Below, in pieces: positions 43,033 to 52,150 of a stretch of 64,000 bases of DNA (positions are counted from its first letter, which is position 1; every line of letters begins with the position of its first letter). The notes under the pieces were generated by a model. The model was not told the origin of the DNA and ran no database searches. It saw nothing but the letters and a program-made list of their open reading frames with translations. Position numbers and translations under genes: made by a program. Source of the DNA: Rhizobium sp. BK313 (GTDB taxonomy: Bacteria; Pseudomonadota; Alphaproteobacteria; Rhizobiales; Rhizobiaceae); the NCBI RefSeq assembly GCF_014193655.1, contig NZ_JACHZQ010000002.1, forward strand, positions 833,228 through 897,227, given 5' to 3'.

Positions 43033-43242
43033 GTGCCCCTCGCTTGCCGAGCCAAGCTATGCTCCGGCGAATTCGAAAACATGCAAACGTCGCTGCAACT
43101 GTCGTGGACATCCTAGGCGAACTTGGCCTCATCCGAAACTCAAGAAGGCTTATCCGGTTCGCACAGCGGAATACCATCAATAGCGCGGATAAGATGACGC
43201 GGAGCTGATAAATGTAAGGTGGCTCTTGTGGTGGAGGTTCCT

Positions 43243-43980
43243 TTGAAAGATGTAGCGAGTGATAGCGAACATTGGGCGGGAGCGGCGGCGCAATGGATAG
43301 CTTGGGCGCGTGCGCCAAACCACGATGCCTTTTGGGCTTATCGGGACGCATTAGCCGACTACCTCGGCACGGCGACAGGTCGAGCGCTTGATGTCGGATG
43401 CGGGGAGGGACGAGTCTCTCGCCTGTTGAAGGCGTGTGGTTACACGGTGACCGCAGTCGATCCCGTCGCTGAGCTTGTAAGGGCAGCAGAGCAAGCCCAA
43501 TCCGCTCATGACTACGCCATCGCGCCAGCCCGCGAGCTGCCATTCGAGAACGAGAGTTTCGATTTGGTCATGGCCTACAACGTGCTGATGGATGTTGTTG
43601 ATGTTCCGGAGGCGCTCAGGGAAATCAAGCGCGTGTTGCGCAGAGATGGGACGCTCTTCATTTCGATCGTTCACCCGCTGGCGGATTTAGAGCTTCTCGC
43701 TGAAACCGGGCCCAACGCACCCTCAGACACTCATGCGAGGTACTTTGAGCGACGCCGTTTCGAGACAAAGGTCGAGAGCAGGGGCCTGACAATGCATTTC
43801 GCCGGCTGGGCGCAGCCGCTTGAAGCTTATATGAGCGCTTTGGAATCGGCAGGCTTTGCAATCACGTCGCTGCGCGAACCGGCTGCGGACTTGAGGGAAG
43901 GACGGGACCATATGAGCCGTTGGAGCGGACTTCCGCTGTTTCTTTGGTTGCAGGCCAAACTGCTTCCTTTTCATACTTAA
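43243..43980 (+). CDS. Class I SAM-dependent methyltransferase
   Basis: 245-residue methyltransferase with the usual Rossmann motifs: I RALDVGCGEGRVSRLLKACG, II VTAVDPV, and later FDLVMAYNVLMDVVDVPEAL and IKRVLRRDGTLFISIVHPLA. The start is taken as TTG 43243, with GGAGG 5 nt upstream; a GTG frame from 43219 is open too. The substrate cannot be inferred, since the C-terminal part (GLTMHFAGWAQPLEAYMSAL) is shared by many small-molecule methyltransferases. No operon partner. Confidence 0.87.
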   Translation: MKDVASDSEHWAGAAAQWIAWARAPNHDAFWAYRDALADYLGTATGRALDVGCGEGRVSRLLKACGYTVTAVDPVAELVRAAEQAQSAHDYAIAPARELPFENESFDLVMAYNVLMDVVDVPEALREIKRVLRRDGTLFISIVHPLADLELLAETGPNAPSDTHARYFERRRFETKVESRGLTMHFAGWAQPLEAYMSALESAGFAITSLREPAADLREGRDHMSRWSGLPLFLWLQAKLLPFHT

Positions 43981-44213
43981 GGGGTTTGCTGAGGGTCCAG
44001 ACGTGACTTGGCGGCATTGTGGGCAAGGGTCCGGAAGTGGCGTGAGACACCAGCTCACGACTGCGAGCCGAAGCGGACCTCACATGTCAGTGTGCCAGGC
44101 CGTTATTGAGCTGGTCCTACTATCATCTATCGCCGTGCCGCGTTGAGTGATGCGACCTTTCTTGATACAGCCACGAGCCGGTTGCAGGGATCACAATATT
44201 ATGGGAGTGCGGC

Positions 44214-44681
44214 GTGGCTAAGATGGAAGGAGGGTGCCGTTGCGGTTCCGTTCGGTGGCGCATTGAGGGCGAGCGGATTCCTCGGACCTACGCGTGTCAC
44301 TGCTTGGATTGTCAAACCTGGAGCGGCAGCGCGTTCAGCCAGCAGGCGATTGTGGCGCGAGAGCGTTTCGAATGTATTGGAAAAGTTGGACAGTTCGATT
44401 TACCGAGTTCTGACGGCAACAGAATATCCAACCAGTTCGCTTGTCCGGCATGCTTTACGCGGCTCTATAACACCAATACCTCACGGCCGGGCCTTGTTGC
44501 CATCAGAGCCGGAACATTTGATGATAGTCATCAGCTCACCGTTGTTGCCCACATCTGGACAAAACGAAAACAACCGTGGCTGACAATTGATGAGCGATAC
44601 CCCAGTTGGCCGGAGGGTGCGCCGCAGGCGGAATTGTTTCGTTTGATCGATGCGCCGGTTGCGGGCTTGTCAAGAAAGTGA
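44214..44681 (+). CDS. GFA-family (CENP-V/GFA) enzyme
   Basis: 155-residue zinc protein of the glutathione-dependent formaldehyde-activating-like family. The zinc motifs are GGCRCGSVRW, CHCLDCQTWSGSAF and ACPACFTRLYN. The GTG at 44214 or the ATG at 44223 could be the start. Despite the name, most members have no proven role in formaldehyde metabolism. It stands alone; a 232-bp gap before it holds nothing recognisable. Confidence 0.88.
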   Translation: MAKMEGGCRCGSVRWRIEGERIPRTYACHCLDCQTWSGSAFSQQAIVARERFECIGKVGQFDLPSSDGNRISNQFACPACFTRLYNTNTSRPGLVAIRAGTFDDSHQLTVVAHIWTKRKQPWLTIDERYPSWPEGAPQAELFRLIDAPVAGLSRK

Positions 44682-44842
44682 CGGCAATGGCATCACTCGG
44701 CGCTGTCGCCGTGCGCAGCTTTGAGTCTGCTGTGGTCGAGAGGAGAGTTCGTAGCAGCAGAACAGAGGTCCGGATATGGCGCGAGGGAAATGTCGGCTAA
44801 CGGCGGCTGTCGGCCCAATCATCGTGGACTGACACGATAAGC

Positions 44843-45316
44843 TCAAAAGTTAGCTCCCACCAAAATCTTGACCATGGGATAGCCCGGCAATTTGCCCCAC
44901 GGGACAGGCCTTCCCGCATCGACATAACCGACTGACCGATAGAAGCGATGTGCTGTCTCGGTGCTGGTGAGAATAGCCCGCTCATGGCCATCGTCTCGCA
45001 GATGTTGTTCAAGGGCGATCAGCATCATTTTGCTTATGCCTTGGAAGCGAGCATCGGGTGCAACGTAGTTTAGCGTGATTTCTCCGCTTCGCGCCGCACC
45101 ACCGACAGCGCAAATGTTCCCATCTTGCTCTGCGACCAGAAGGCGTTGATTGGGTAAGCCGAGCCATGAGCGAAAGTGTTCAGGCGTTTTGTTTCCCAAC
45201 CACATCTGCACGATCTCATCGTCATTGTGGTGATCGGAAACACATAGCTCCGCGATTGACTTGCGAATGACCTGAACCGCCTGCTCTGCGTCATCCATGT
45301 GAGCGATGCGAATCAT
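44843..45316 (-). CDS. GNAT-family N-acetyltransferase
   Basis: 157-residue acetyltransferase. It starts MIRIAHMDDAEQAVQVIRKS; the acetyl-CoA site is YVAPDARFQGISKMMLIALE, and the C-terminal motif is TAHRFYRSVGYVDAGRP. The start at 45314-45316 is chosen because the conserved fold begins there; an open frame extends 40 codons upstream without family character. Substrate unknown. One of two intact GNAT genes in a stretch with a third, broken one. Confidence 0.86.
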   Translation of the reverse strand: MIRIAHMDDAEQAVQVIRKSIAELCVSDHHNDDEIVQMWLGNKTPEHFRSWLGLPNQRLLVAEQDGNICAVGGAARSGEITLNYVAPDARFQGISKMMLIALEQHLRDDGHERAILTSTETAHRFYRSVGYVDAGRPVPWGKLPGYPMVKILVGANF

Positions 45317-45489
45317 CAGCTTTCTTTCGCGCGTTGCCACCCCCAGTGTATTGCATGAGTTGACCAAAGGAAGTCCGCTGGTAGCGCAATTCTGACGAGG
45401 AACTTCGACCGGCCGCCCACCATTGATCGTTGACAACTCCGTTGACTCCGGCCAATGGAAGCTATCCTAATTTCCCGACCGGTGTCCTT

Positions 45490-46029
45490 ATGCTGCCTTT
45501 GCACTCCCTTGGCGAGCGCATCGTCGTCCTCGGCCCTTCTAACGCGGGCAAGTCAACGTTGGCGGTCGCCCTCTCCAGGAAGCTCGGTTTTCCGACTGTG
45601 CATCTCGACCAGCTTCATCATCTGCCCCACACGGATTGGCAGCCACGTCCGGAAGAAGAGTTCGCCAAACTCCATGATGCGGCGATTCTTGGAGAGCGAT
45701 GGGTTATGGAAGGCAACTATTCACGGCTGATGCCGCAGCGTCTAACCCGTGCTACTGGCGCTATTCTCATCACGTCAAATCACTGGCTACGCTTTTCGCG
45801 CTATCTCAAGCGCACTGTTGTCAACCGTCCGGATCGCGCAGGACATCTCGAAGGTGCCAAAGACAGCATAAAATGGGAGATGGTTCACTGGATTCTTGTG
45901 AAGACCCGCAACAGTGGCGTCAAATATGCGAAGATTCTTCAGGAATCCGGCTTGCCAACCATCGAATGCCACACAGCGGATGCACTCAATAATCTCTACC
46001 GAGTTTGGGATTTGCCCGTGCCCCGGTAG
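45490..46029 (+). CDS. P-loop adenylate-kinase-like (FlaR type) protein
   Basis: 179-residue nucleotide-binding protein. Walker A is VLGPSNAGKSTLAVALSRKL, followed by VHLDQLHHLPHTDW and an arginine-rich lid (LRFSRYLKRTVVNRPDRAGH). This pattern is that of proteins annotated as DNA topology modulation protein FlaR or small adenylate-kinase-like ATPases. The start at 45490 has no good ribosome-binding site; an extension of 20 codons is open. The biological role of the family is not settled. Confidence 0.8.
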   Translation: MLPLHSLGERIVVLGPSNAGKSTLAVALSRKLGFPTVHLDQLHHLPHTDWQPRPEEEFAKLHDAAILGERWVMEGNYSRLMPQRLTRATGAILITSNHWLRFSRYLKRTVVNRPDRAGHLEGAKDSIKWEMVHWILVKTRNSGVKYAKILQESGLPTIECHTADALNNLYRVWDLPVPR

Positions 46030-46136
46030 GGAACCACGGAAACATTTCGCCACGTCCGGTTATGGCGCGATGCGACCGTGGCGACCTTCCGCGATCGGTC
46101 CAGATCAGTCGTTCCGGCGTTGCCTTGGTGAGAGGC

Positions 46137-46604
46137 TCAAAGCAGCCGACGGCACAAATCAATTTCGTCCCTGATTGGTATTCCATCGTCACCGATCGCG
46201 GGAATAGTGGGCTTCAGTAATCTTGCCTCATCCACTGCTCCAGGTCGAAGCCGCCGCAGCTCGAAGCCTCGACGTTGGTAGAACCGCAATGCAGTGAGAT
46301 TGTCGTTCGTCGTCATGACCCAAAGCGAAGAAATTCCTTGGCCCCGCAACTTATCGGCTAGAGCTTCTACCAATAGAGTTCCCACGCCTTGGCCGGGACA
46401 GACTGCGTCGAGCGACATAAGTTCTGCGTCGTCGCCCCAAACCCGGTAAGTAGCCAGCCCCTGATCGGAGTCAGCCACAAGTGCTGGAAGCTTCAGCAGG
46501 TCAAAAACCTCCCCATGAGCGACGACGGCTGTGCCACCCCATCTTTCTACGAGGAGTTTCACAATCCAATCTGCATCTTGTTGGGTAGGCTCACGAGCAA
46601 TCAT
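46137..46604 (-). CDS. GNAT-family N-acetyltransferase
   Basis: 155 residues. It has MIAREPTQQDADWIVKLLVE, VFDLLKLPALVADSDQGLAT, the acetyl-CoA loop VCPGQGVGTLLVEALADKLR and LRFYQRRGFELRRLRPGAVD. These last two are the diagnostic motifs. Target unknown. It is convergent with the P-loop gene and separated from it by 107 bp. Confidence 0.88.
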   Translation of the reverse strand: MIAREPTQQDADWIVKLLVERWGGTAVVAHGEVFDLLKLPALVADSDQGLATYRVWGDDAELMSLDAVCPGQGVGTLLVEALADKLRGQGISSLWVMTTNDNLTALRFYQRRGFELRRLRPGAVDEARLLKPTIPAIGDDGIPIRDEIDLCRRLL

Positions 46605-47110
46605 GCCTCAACATAGCAAGCGCCAGGTCGTCAGACCATCGCCGGATGACCACTTCTGACGCAACGCAGCCGCTGTTTCACGCCCAAAATGAGGCTGGTC
46701 GGCATTGTGGCACGCGGATGATCGCCGGTCACCACCAGTGGTGGCAAAGGTGGTGACAGCGACATGGGCGAAGAGGAATAAAAATTGGGTGCTGAATACT
46801 TCAGCATTAGGACAACGCCGTTCAATTGATGCCTATGGCAGTCGTGATTACACCGACTGGTCAGCGATATCGCCCCAAAGTACGCCTTATCCTGTGGTCG
46901 CCCAGCAGACGCGCTATATTGCATCCGGCGGAAAGCCGGGCCAAATCCAAACGACGCCATCGGACCGATTTTTGTCATCAGGACCAGGTCGACTCTTTCG
47001 TCCACGCAAACTCCTTTGCCCTGTCAACGCCTTGTTGCGCTTGTATGATGAAGCGCGAATCGCTGTTCGCAGCGATAGACGTCGGCCAAGATGAATGAGG
47101 GAAGCTAAAC
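46605..47110. other. Gap before the ftsZ-like gene
   Basis: About 500 bp. It contains GTCACCACC (46728-46736) and GGTGGTGAC (46749-46757), an inverted repeat with a nested alternative dyad CCACC-AGT-GGTGG (46732-46744), so two exclusive hairpins are possible. No T-run follows. Frames through the region lack family features. The ftsZ-like promoter must lie in the right part. Confidence 0.45.
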
Positions 47111-48133
47111 ATGACGGACGCCAAGAGCGGCATCGCAGGCCTAAGGCCACACATTACTGTGATTGGTGTAGGCGGTGGCGGCGGAAATGCGATCAACAAC
47201 ATGATTGCTGAAAATTTGGCGGGTGTGGACTTCATCGCAGCAAATACGGACGCTCAGGTCCTCGCGACCTCAAAGGCATCACGCCGCATCCAACTCGGAG
47301 CAAATGTAACAGAAGGTCTCGGTGCAGGTTCGCTGCCGGAAGTTGGCCGCGCGGCTGCCGAGGAATCGATCGATGAGATCATGGATCATCTGAGCGGTTC
47401 GCACATGTGCTTCGTCACCGCCGGAATGGGCGGCGGAACAGGGACGGGCGCTGCACCCGTGATCGCGCACGCTGCCCGTTCGGCTGGCATCCTAACCGTC
47501 GGCGTCGTCACAAAGCCATTTTCCTTCGAGGGCAATCGCCGCATGAAGACAGCCGATATCGGCATCGAGGCGCTGCAGCAGGCAGCCGATACGGTTATCG
47601 TCATTCCCAATCAGAATTTGTTTCGGATTGCCGATGCAAAGACCACTTTCGCGGATGCCTTCATGACTGCTGATCGTGTGCTTTATTCTGGCGTCGGATG
47701 CATCACCGATCTCATCGTCAAGGAAGGTCTGATCAACCTTGATTTTGCTGACGTGAAATCGGTCATGCGTGGTATGGGCCGAGCCATGATGGGCACGGGC
47801 GAAGCCACTGGGGAAAACCGGGCGATGAGAGCGGCCGAGGCGGCAATCGCGAACCCATTGCTAAATGACGTTTCAATGAGGGGTGCCAGGGGTGTTTTGG
47901 TCTCGATCTCCGGCGGTTCGGATATGACACTCTTCGAGGTGGACGAGGCAGCGAGCCGCATTCGCGACGAAGTGCAAGGCGACGCGGAAATCGTCATCGG
48001 GGCGATCTTCGACCGCAATCTTGACGGCAGGTTCCGTCTCTCTGTTGTGGCGACCGGATTGGATGGTAGCGCGCTCCTGGCACCGATGGATGCCTTGGCT
48101 CAGGATTTGGCGCAGAAGCATACGCTGCAGTAG
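47111..48133 (+). CDS. ftsZ2: Short FtsZ homologue (FtsZ2 type)
   Basis: 340-residue tubulin-like GTPase. It has [18 protein letters not shown], the GTP signature [32 protein letters not shown] and the catalytic T7 loop [20 protein letters not shown]. It ends at [10 protein letters not shown] just after the globular domain. The long linker and C-terminal peptide that bind FtsA and other partners are absent, whereas the main rhizobial FtsZ is far longer. A short second FtsZ is known in Sinorhizobium and relatives and is dispensable there. AGGGA precedes the ATG. No division genes are adjacent. Confidence 0.93.
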   Translation: MTDAKSGIAGLRPHITVIGVGGGGGNAINNMIAENLAGVDFIAANTDAQVLATSKASRRIQLGANVTEGLGAGSLPEVGRAAAEESIDEIMDHLSGSHMCFVTAGMGGGTGTGAAPVIAHAARSAGILTVGVVTKPFSFEGNRRMKTADIGIEALQQAADTVIVIPNQNLFRIADAKTTFADAFMTADRVLYSGVGCITDLIVKEGLINLDFADVKSVMRGMGRAMMGTGEATGENRAMRAAEAAIANPLLNDVSMRGARGVLVSISGGSDMTLFEVDEAASRIRDEVQGDAEIVIGAIFDRNLDGRFRLSVVATGLDGSALLAPMDALAQDLAQKHTLQ

Positions 48134-48259
48134 CACACGCAATTTCGATGGGGGCGGGAATGGAATTGGATGTCGAGCCGCCAGTCTGTCGCTTCTGCGG
48201 CGCGCGATCTTCCAGCGAGGTGATGCTAAGATCAGGACAGCACAGACAAGGGAACTGAG

Positions 48260-48475
48260 ATGCGCAAGTTCAACGTTATCGTCACAAACGAAATCGAAGC
48301 TGACACTGCCGAAGAGGCCGCCCTGCTCATGTACCAGGAGCTAACGAAAGGACCGCCGCCTCTTCGCTTTTCCGTAACGGATGAGTCCAAGTCCACTACC
48401 AGCATAAAGCTGGATCGGGCGAAGGCAGATGAATTTGCCAGCGTCGATCATACTGCAGACCCCGGCAATTGGTAG
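48260..48475 (+). CDS. Small hypothetical protein
   Basis: 71 residues: MRKFNVIVTNEIEADTAEEA, ALLMYQELTKGPPPLRFSVT, then a polar C-terminus. The beta-alpha pattern with ADTAEEAALLMYQELTKGPP resembles small rhizobial proteins of unknown function. AAGGGAACTGAG before the ATG supports translation. Confidence 0.65.
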   Translation: MRKFNVIVTNEIEADTAEEAALLMYQELTKGPPPLRFSVTDESKSTTSIKLDRAKADEFASVDHTADPGNW

Positions 48476-48690
48476 CGGGACAGATTGCTGCGATAGACCG
48501 CAAGCTTCCCATCGTCAATTTGCAAATGTGGCCTGGTGAACGGTGAGGAGACAGGCGTTTTGGAAGGGTCATTCGAGGCCACCCTATACTGGCCCGCCGT
48601 AATATATGCAGCCGGTGCAAACGGTCTTTGCCCTACGATCATCGAAGCGACGTGATCAGGAGAACTTGGTGGTTGGGTAAACGACCTGAG

Positions 48691-48873
48691 CTATGTCAGC
48701 AATGCTTGCAATGCGACAGCCAAGAAGAACGCGATGATAACGGCCGCCGCCATAAGGGTGACCTGGCGATTGGCTCGTTGAAGGACGCGAGACTGCCGTC
48801 CCCGTTTCGCCCGAAGGCGATACCCTCGGGCAGGGACGGTATTGGAGTGGCCTTGCTCTTTTCTCCCGGACAT
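48691..48873 (-). CDS. Small single-span membrane protein
   Basis: 60 residues. A basic N-terminus (MSGRKEQGHSNTVPARGYRL, then RAKRGRQSRVLQRANRQ) precedes one C-terminal hydrophobic helix, VTLMAAAVIIAFFLAVALQA. The start at 48871-48873 has GGGAGG 5 nt upstream. It would be a tail-anchored type with positive residues in the cytoplasm. No family recognised. Confidence 0.55.
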   Translation of the reverse strand: MSGRKEQGHSNTVPARGYRLRAKRGRQSRVLQRANRQVTLMAAAVIIAFFLAVALQALLT

Positions 48874-49281
48874 GGCTGCCTCCCAGCAGAAGATGCCAGT
48901 TTTGAATATAGCAGCCGACGCCACATTTTTCATGGCGTGAATCGGCACTTTGAGGCTGGGATTTCCCAAGATCCAGGATGATCATGGAGCGTGCAGCCTG
49001 CGTCCACGGACAGGTCGCCGCTCCAAGGAGTTTGTCGCGGGCGAGACGCTGCATGTCTGACAAATTCCAGTCACGCTCCATTAGCGATGGGCCGAGAGCC
49101 AAAACACCTGACCGAATGATCTTTATATTTTTACCGGTCAAATTTTGCGCAGCAGAAGAGCGGCGCAATGGAGCGCAAGTATTAATGGCAGATGACCGGA
49201 CGAACTAACTGACATACTACTTTGTACTCTTGCTAATGCAATTTTAACGTGCTTTCCTGCTTACGAATAAGGATTGAGCAC
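48874..49281. other. Non-coding gap
   Basis: About 400 bp between two genes transcribed apart. AT content rises near 49120-49260, as expected for promoters. I see no gene, dyad or consensus promoter I would defend. Confidence 0.4.
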
Positions 49282-50217
49282 ATGACATGTTTCTTAAGGT
49301 TGTCCGGCGAAACCGTTGCCTTCGTCCTGATATTTGCGGTTTCCTCCTTCTCTGCCAGCTTTTCCTGTGTGAATGCGGTTAGACCGGACAAGAAGGCAAT
49401 CTGCGCTGATGCCTTGCTCTCTCAAAGAGATGAACAGTTAGCTGCCGCATTCATCAAGGCGTCTGCAGCCATTGGAAAAGAGCAAGCTCGAATGATTTCT
49501 CGGCCATTGATCGCAAGACTGCGTCAATGCGGCACCGATCCACAATGCATCGGAGCAATACAAATTCAGACAATCGGCGCACTGAATGCTGTGACAACGG
49601 CGCGTGACCCGAATCCGGTGATAGCTGAACCGACCGCACCGCAACCGGAGCAGGGCGTGGCCTTCGTGCCGTATGGCTCTCGCCCTGGCATGACGGTGCA
49701 AATTGTCGACCGATGGGGGATTGGCTCGGAACGCGCCGTTTTGTTTATCCGCCATACCCATCAGGACGCAGTGGACTTCTGCACGGGCTATGCGAAGGAC
49801 CCATCGCCTCAATGCATAAAGGAAGAACTTGCAGTTCCACTTAAACGTATCATGACAGCGAACTGCAAAACTGGTTTGTTCACAGCGGCTGACGGCTCTG
49901 TTCTCCTGCTGGATACGACGGATCAAAGTACCGAAAGTGGACATCCAACGATCAGGGATTTCAAAACGAGCGAAATTCTCGGTAATGATTTAGCCAGCGG
50001 CCACGACGTCTATTTTCGGCAATACCAGGCGATGTGCCCCGCAAGCGCAAACCGGGTCGTCGCAGCGCAACCTTCCGTTCACCCCGATACCAAACCGGCA
50101 CCGGAACCAATACCGGTCACTTCAATTGTCCAGACAAAGTCACCCGCTGCAATTCTTATCAGCCCAAGTCCGGCAACGGCGGCAACACGAGCACCGGACA
50201 TTGGCAACAAGTTTTGA
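49282..50217 (+). CDS. Exported protein with LprI-like domain
   Basis: 311 residues. A hydrophobic signal (GETVAFVLIFAVSSFSASFS) is followed by a region resembling the LprI (lysozyme inhibitor) N-terminal domain: FSCVNAVRPDKKAICADALL, SQRDEQLAAAFIKASAAIGK and later LRQCGTDPQCIGAIQIQTIG with four conserved-type cysteines. The middle part (GSRPGMTVQIVDRWGIGSER...) is unrecognised, and the tail is Pro/Ala-rich. The ATG at 49282 (AAGGA upstream) is preferred to 49249. Possibly envelope protection; function unproven. Confidence 0.75.
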   Translation: MTCFLRLSGETVAFVLIFAVSSFSASFSCVNAVRPDKKAICADALLSQRDEQLAAAFIKASAAIGKEQARMISRPLIARLRQCGTDPQCIGAIQIQTIGALNAVTTARDPNPVIAEPTAPQPEQGVAFVPYGSRPGMTVQIVDRWGIGSERAVLFIRHTHQDAVDFCTGYAKDPSPQCIKEELAVPLKRIMTANCKTGLFTAADGSVLLLDTTDQSTESGHPTIRDFKTSEILGNDLASGHDVYFRQYQAMCPASANRVVAAQPSVHPDTKPAPEPIPVTSIVQTKSPAAILISPSPATAATRAPDIGNKF

Positions 50218-50305
50218 GGTGATCACGTGTCGACCCGTTGGATGGTTTCGACGAAGGTGCACGGGCACCTGACCTCTCAGCCACAGACAATGTGACATTG
50301 GCGCA

Positions 50306-51931
50306 TCAATGCCTCTGCGGCGCTTCCCTCAGGAGAGATTCCTTCCGAGCCTCATGAACGCCTTTCAATATATCTGCGGCCTTCTCGGCAATCATTACGG
50401 TTGCAGCATTGGTGTTCGAGGAGATCAGACGCGGCATCACTGAACTGTCACAGACGCGCAACCGGTCGATGCCGCGCACCCTAAGTTCAGGGTCAACAAC
50501 GGACTCGCCGCCGCCCATGCGGCAGGTGCCGACAGGGTGATAGGCGGAGCGGGCATATTGTCGCGCAAACTCCCGGTATTCGGTCGGGCTCCTGACCTGT
50601 CCGTTTGGAAGATAGAGCCGTTTCACGAAAGGCCGGAACGCAGGCTGCGACAGGATGTCCTGGCTGATCTTGATGCCATCAACGGCGCGCTCGAGATCAT
50701 AAGGCTCGGCAAAGGCGTTGGGATCGATTGCCGGGGCTACGCTTGGGTCCTTGGAGCGAAGGGTGACCTGCCCGCGCGATCGCGGACGCACATGGTAGGA
50801 ATTCAGCGTGCAGCCATTGCCGCCAGGGACGGTGCCAATGCCTTCTTCGACACCTGCACCGGGGAGGAAATGGAATTGGATATCCGGCGTCTTCTCGCCG
50901 CGGTCGCCCCACCAGAAGCCACCGGCTTCGACGATATTTGACGCGATCGGCCCCTTGCCAAATAGGGCATACTCGACGCCCGCAGCAATCTGCCAGTGAC
51001 GCTTCTTGTAGCGGTCGATGCCATGGGAGCCGCTGAGTTCGGCAAGCACGTCGACATCCATGTGGTCCTGCAGGTTCTTCCCGACTTGCGGCAGGTCGCG
51101 AATGACGTCGATATCGAGAGCTCGCAGCTCATCGGCGGGTCCGAGGCCGGACAGCATCAGCATCTTCGGCGAACCGATAGCGCCAGCGGTCAGGATTACC
51201 TCTCGCTCCGCTCTAAGGAGAACCGAGCGCCCATTCTCGACAATCTCAATCCCGACTGCGCATCCATTCTCGATAACGATGCGATTGACGGCCGTATCGG
51301 TGCGCACGGTAAGATTTTTCCGTATGGCGGCGGGCTTCAAATAGCCAACGGCCGTGCTGCTTCGCCGGCCGTTACGCGTTGTTGTCTGATAGAAGCCGGC
51401 ACCTGCCTGGGAGCCGGCATTGAAATCCGGATTGAAGGGAAGGCCTGCCTCCTGCGCCGCACGTACGAAGACGCGTGTGAGCGGGTGAGGCGTCTGCGAA
51501 CTGACGCCCAAGGGGCCGTCCGTTCCGTGATGCGAGCCACCAAACGTGTCGTTGCCTTCCGATTTCCGGAAGTAGGGCCGCACATCCTCATAGCCCCAGC
51601 CATGGCAGCCTTCGAAATCGCGCCACCCATCATAATCCTGCGGGCATCCGCGGGTGAAAACCTGGGCGTTGATCGAGCTGCCGCCGCCGAGCACGCGAGC
51701 CTGGGGATAAACCATTGTCCGGCCCGCTATCTCGCGTCCGGCCTCTGTTTCATAACCCCAGATCAGCGGACCTGTGGTCATTTTGAAGAAACCCACCGGG
51801 AGGTGGATATACATGTTGCTATCCCGTGGACCAGCCTCCAGCAAAGTAACGGAAATATCCGGATCCTCGCTCAGGCGCGCGGCAAGGACGCATCCCGCCG
51901 AGCCGCCCCCGACGATGATGTAATCGGGCAT
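50306..51931 (-). CDS. GMC-family FAD oxidoreductase
   Basis: 541-residue choline-dehydrogenase-like flavoenzyme. The FAD site is DYIIVGGGSAGCVLAARLSE, the GMC signature region VLGGGSSINAQVFTRGCPQD, a second signature is TAGAIGSPKMLMLSGLGPAD, and the catalytic His region is ARSAYHPVGTCRMG, with the C-terminal SSNTNAATVMIAEKAAD. GGAGGAGAG precedes the ATG at 51929-51931. It is divergent from a ribose-type ABC importer, so it probably oxidises the imported sugar or alcohol. It lacks strong marks of a true choline dehydrogenase context (no betB nearby). Confidence 0.9.
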   Translation of the reverse strand: MPDYIIVGGGSAGCVLAARLSEDPDISVTLLEAGPRDSNMYIHLPVGFFKMTTGPLIWGYETEAGREIAGRTMVYPQARVLGGGSSINAQVFTRGCPQDYDGWRDFEGCHGWGYEDVRPYFRKSEGNDTFGGSHHGTDGPLGVSSQTPHPLTRVFVRAAQEAGLPFNPDFNAGSQAGAGFYQTTTRNGRRSSTAVGYLKPAAIRKNLTVRTDTAVNRIVIENGCAVGIEIVENGRSVLLRAEREVILTAGAIGSPKMLMLSGLGPADELRALDIDVIRDLPQVGKNLQDHMDVDVLAELSGSHGIDRYKKRHWQIAAGVEYALFGKGPIASNIVEAGGFWWGDRGEKTPDIQFHFLPGAGVEEGIGTVPGGNGCTLNSYHVRPRSRGQVTLRSKDPSVAPAIDPNAFAEPYDLERAVDGIKISQDILSQPAFRPFVKRLYLPNGQVRSPTEYREFARQYARSAYHPVGTCRMGGGESVVDPELRVRGIDRLRVCDSSVMPRLISSNTNAATVMIAEKAADILKGVHEARKESLLREAPQRH

Positions 51932-52055
51932 TCTCTCCTCCGACAGATTTATGCAAACGTCGGATTTCCTCATTGTCCCGACGTCAAATCGCCATCACAA
52001 TCTCAAGACTCTTGCTCCTCGTCAAGAGAAGGGGTACGGTTGCCGTCTTGAAGGG

Positions 52056-52066
52056 TTGTCGTACAA
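52056..52066. promoter_or_regulatory. FadR-type operator candidate
   Basis: TTGTCGTACAA (52056-52066) is a TTGT-N3-ACAA dyad that fits the TnGTnnnACnA consensus of FadR-subfamily GntR regulators. It lies in the divergent promoter between the GMC gene and the ABC importer. The FadR-type protein at 58969 is the natural candidate ligand. Confidence 0.5.
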
Positions 52067-52150
52067 ATGCTATGACGAACCGCTTCTGATTTGGATGCCG
52101 CGGGAGAAGGACGGCATCTCAATCTTCGTCATTCAACGGGAGGTTTTCGA

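Noticed and set aside
43219..43242. GTG start for the methyltransferase
   Set aside because: The TTG at 43243 has GGAGG at ideal distance, and the extra eight codons have no family support; the choice stays open.
46705..47094. 129-codon frame before ftsZ2
   Set aside because: No domain, no ribosome-binding site, and it ends at the ftsZ2 leader; composition is unlike that of real genes nearby.
48656..49168. 170-codon minus-strand frame over the small membrane protein region
   Set aside because: The 60-residue frame with a GGGAGG site and a membrane helix explains the region better; the longer frame has no features.
50306..51931. Calling the GMC enzyme choline dehydrogenase (betA)
   Set aside because: No betaine-aldehyde dehydrogenase or betI gene is nearby, and the context is sugar transport; family membership alone does not give the substrate.
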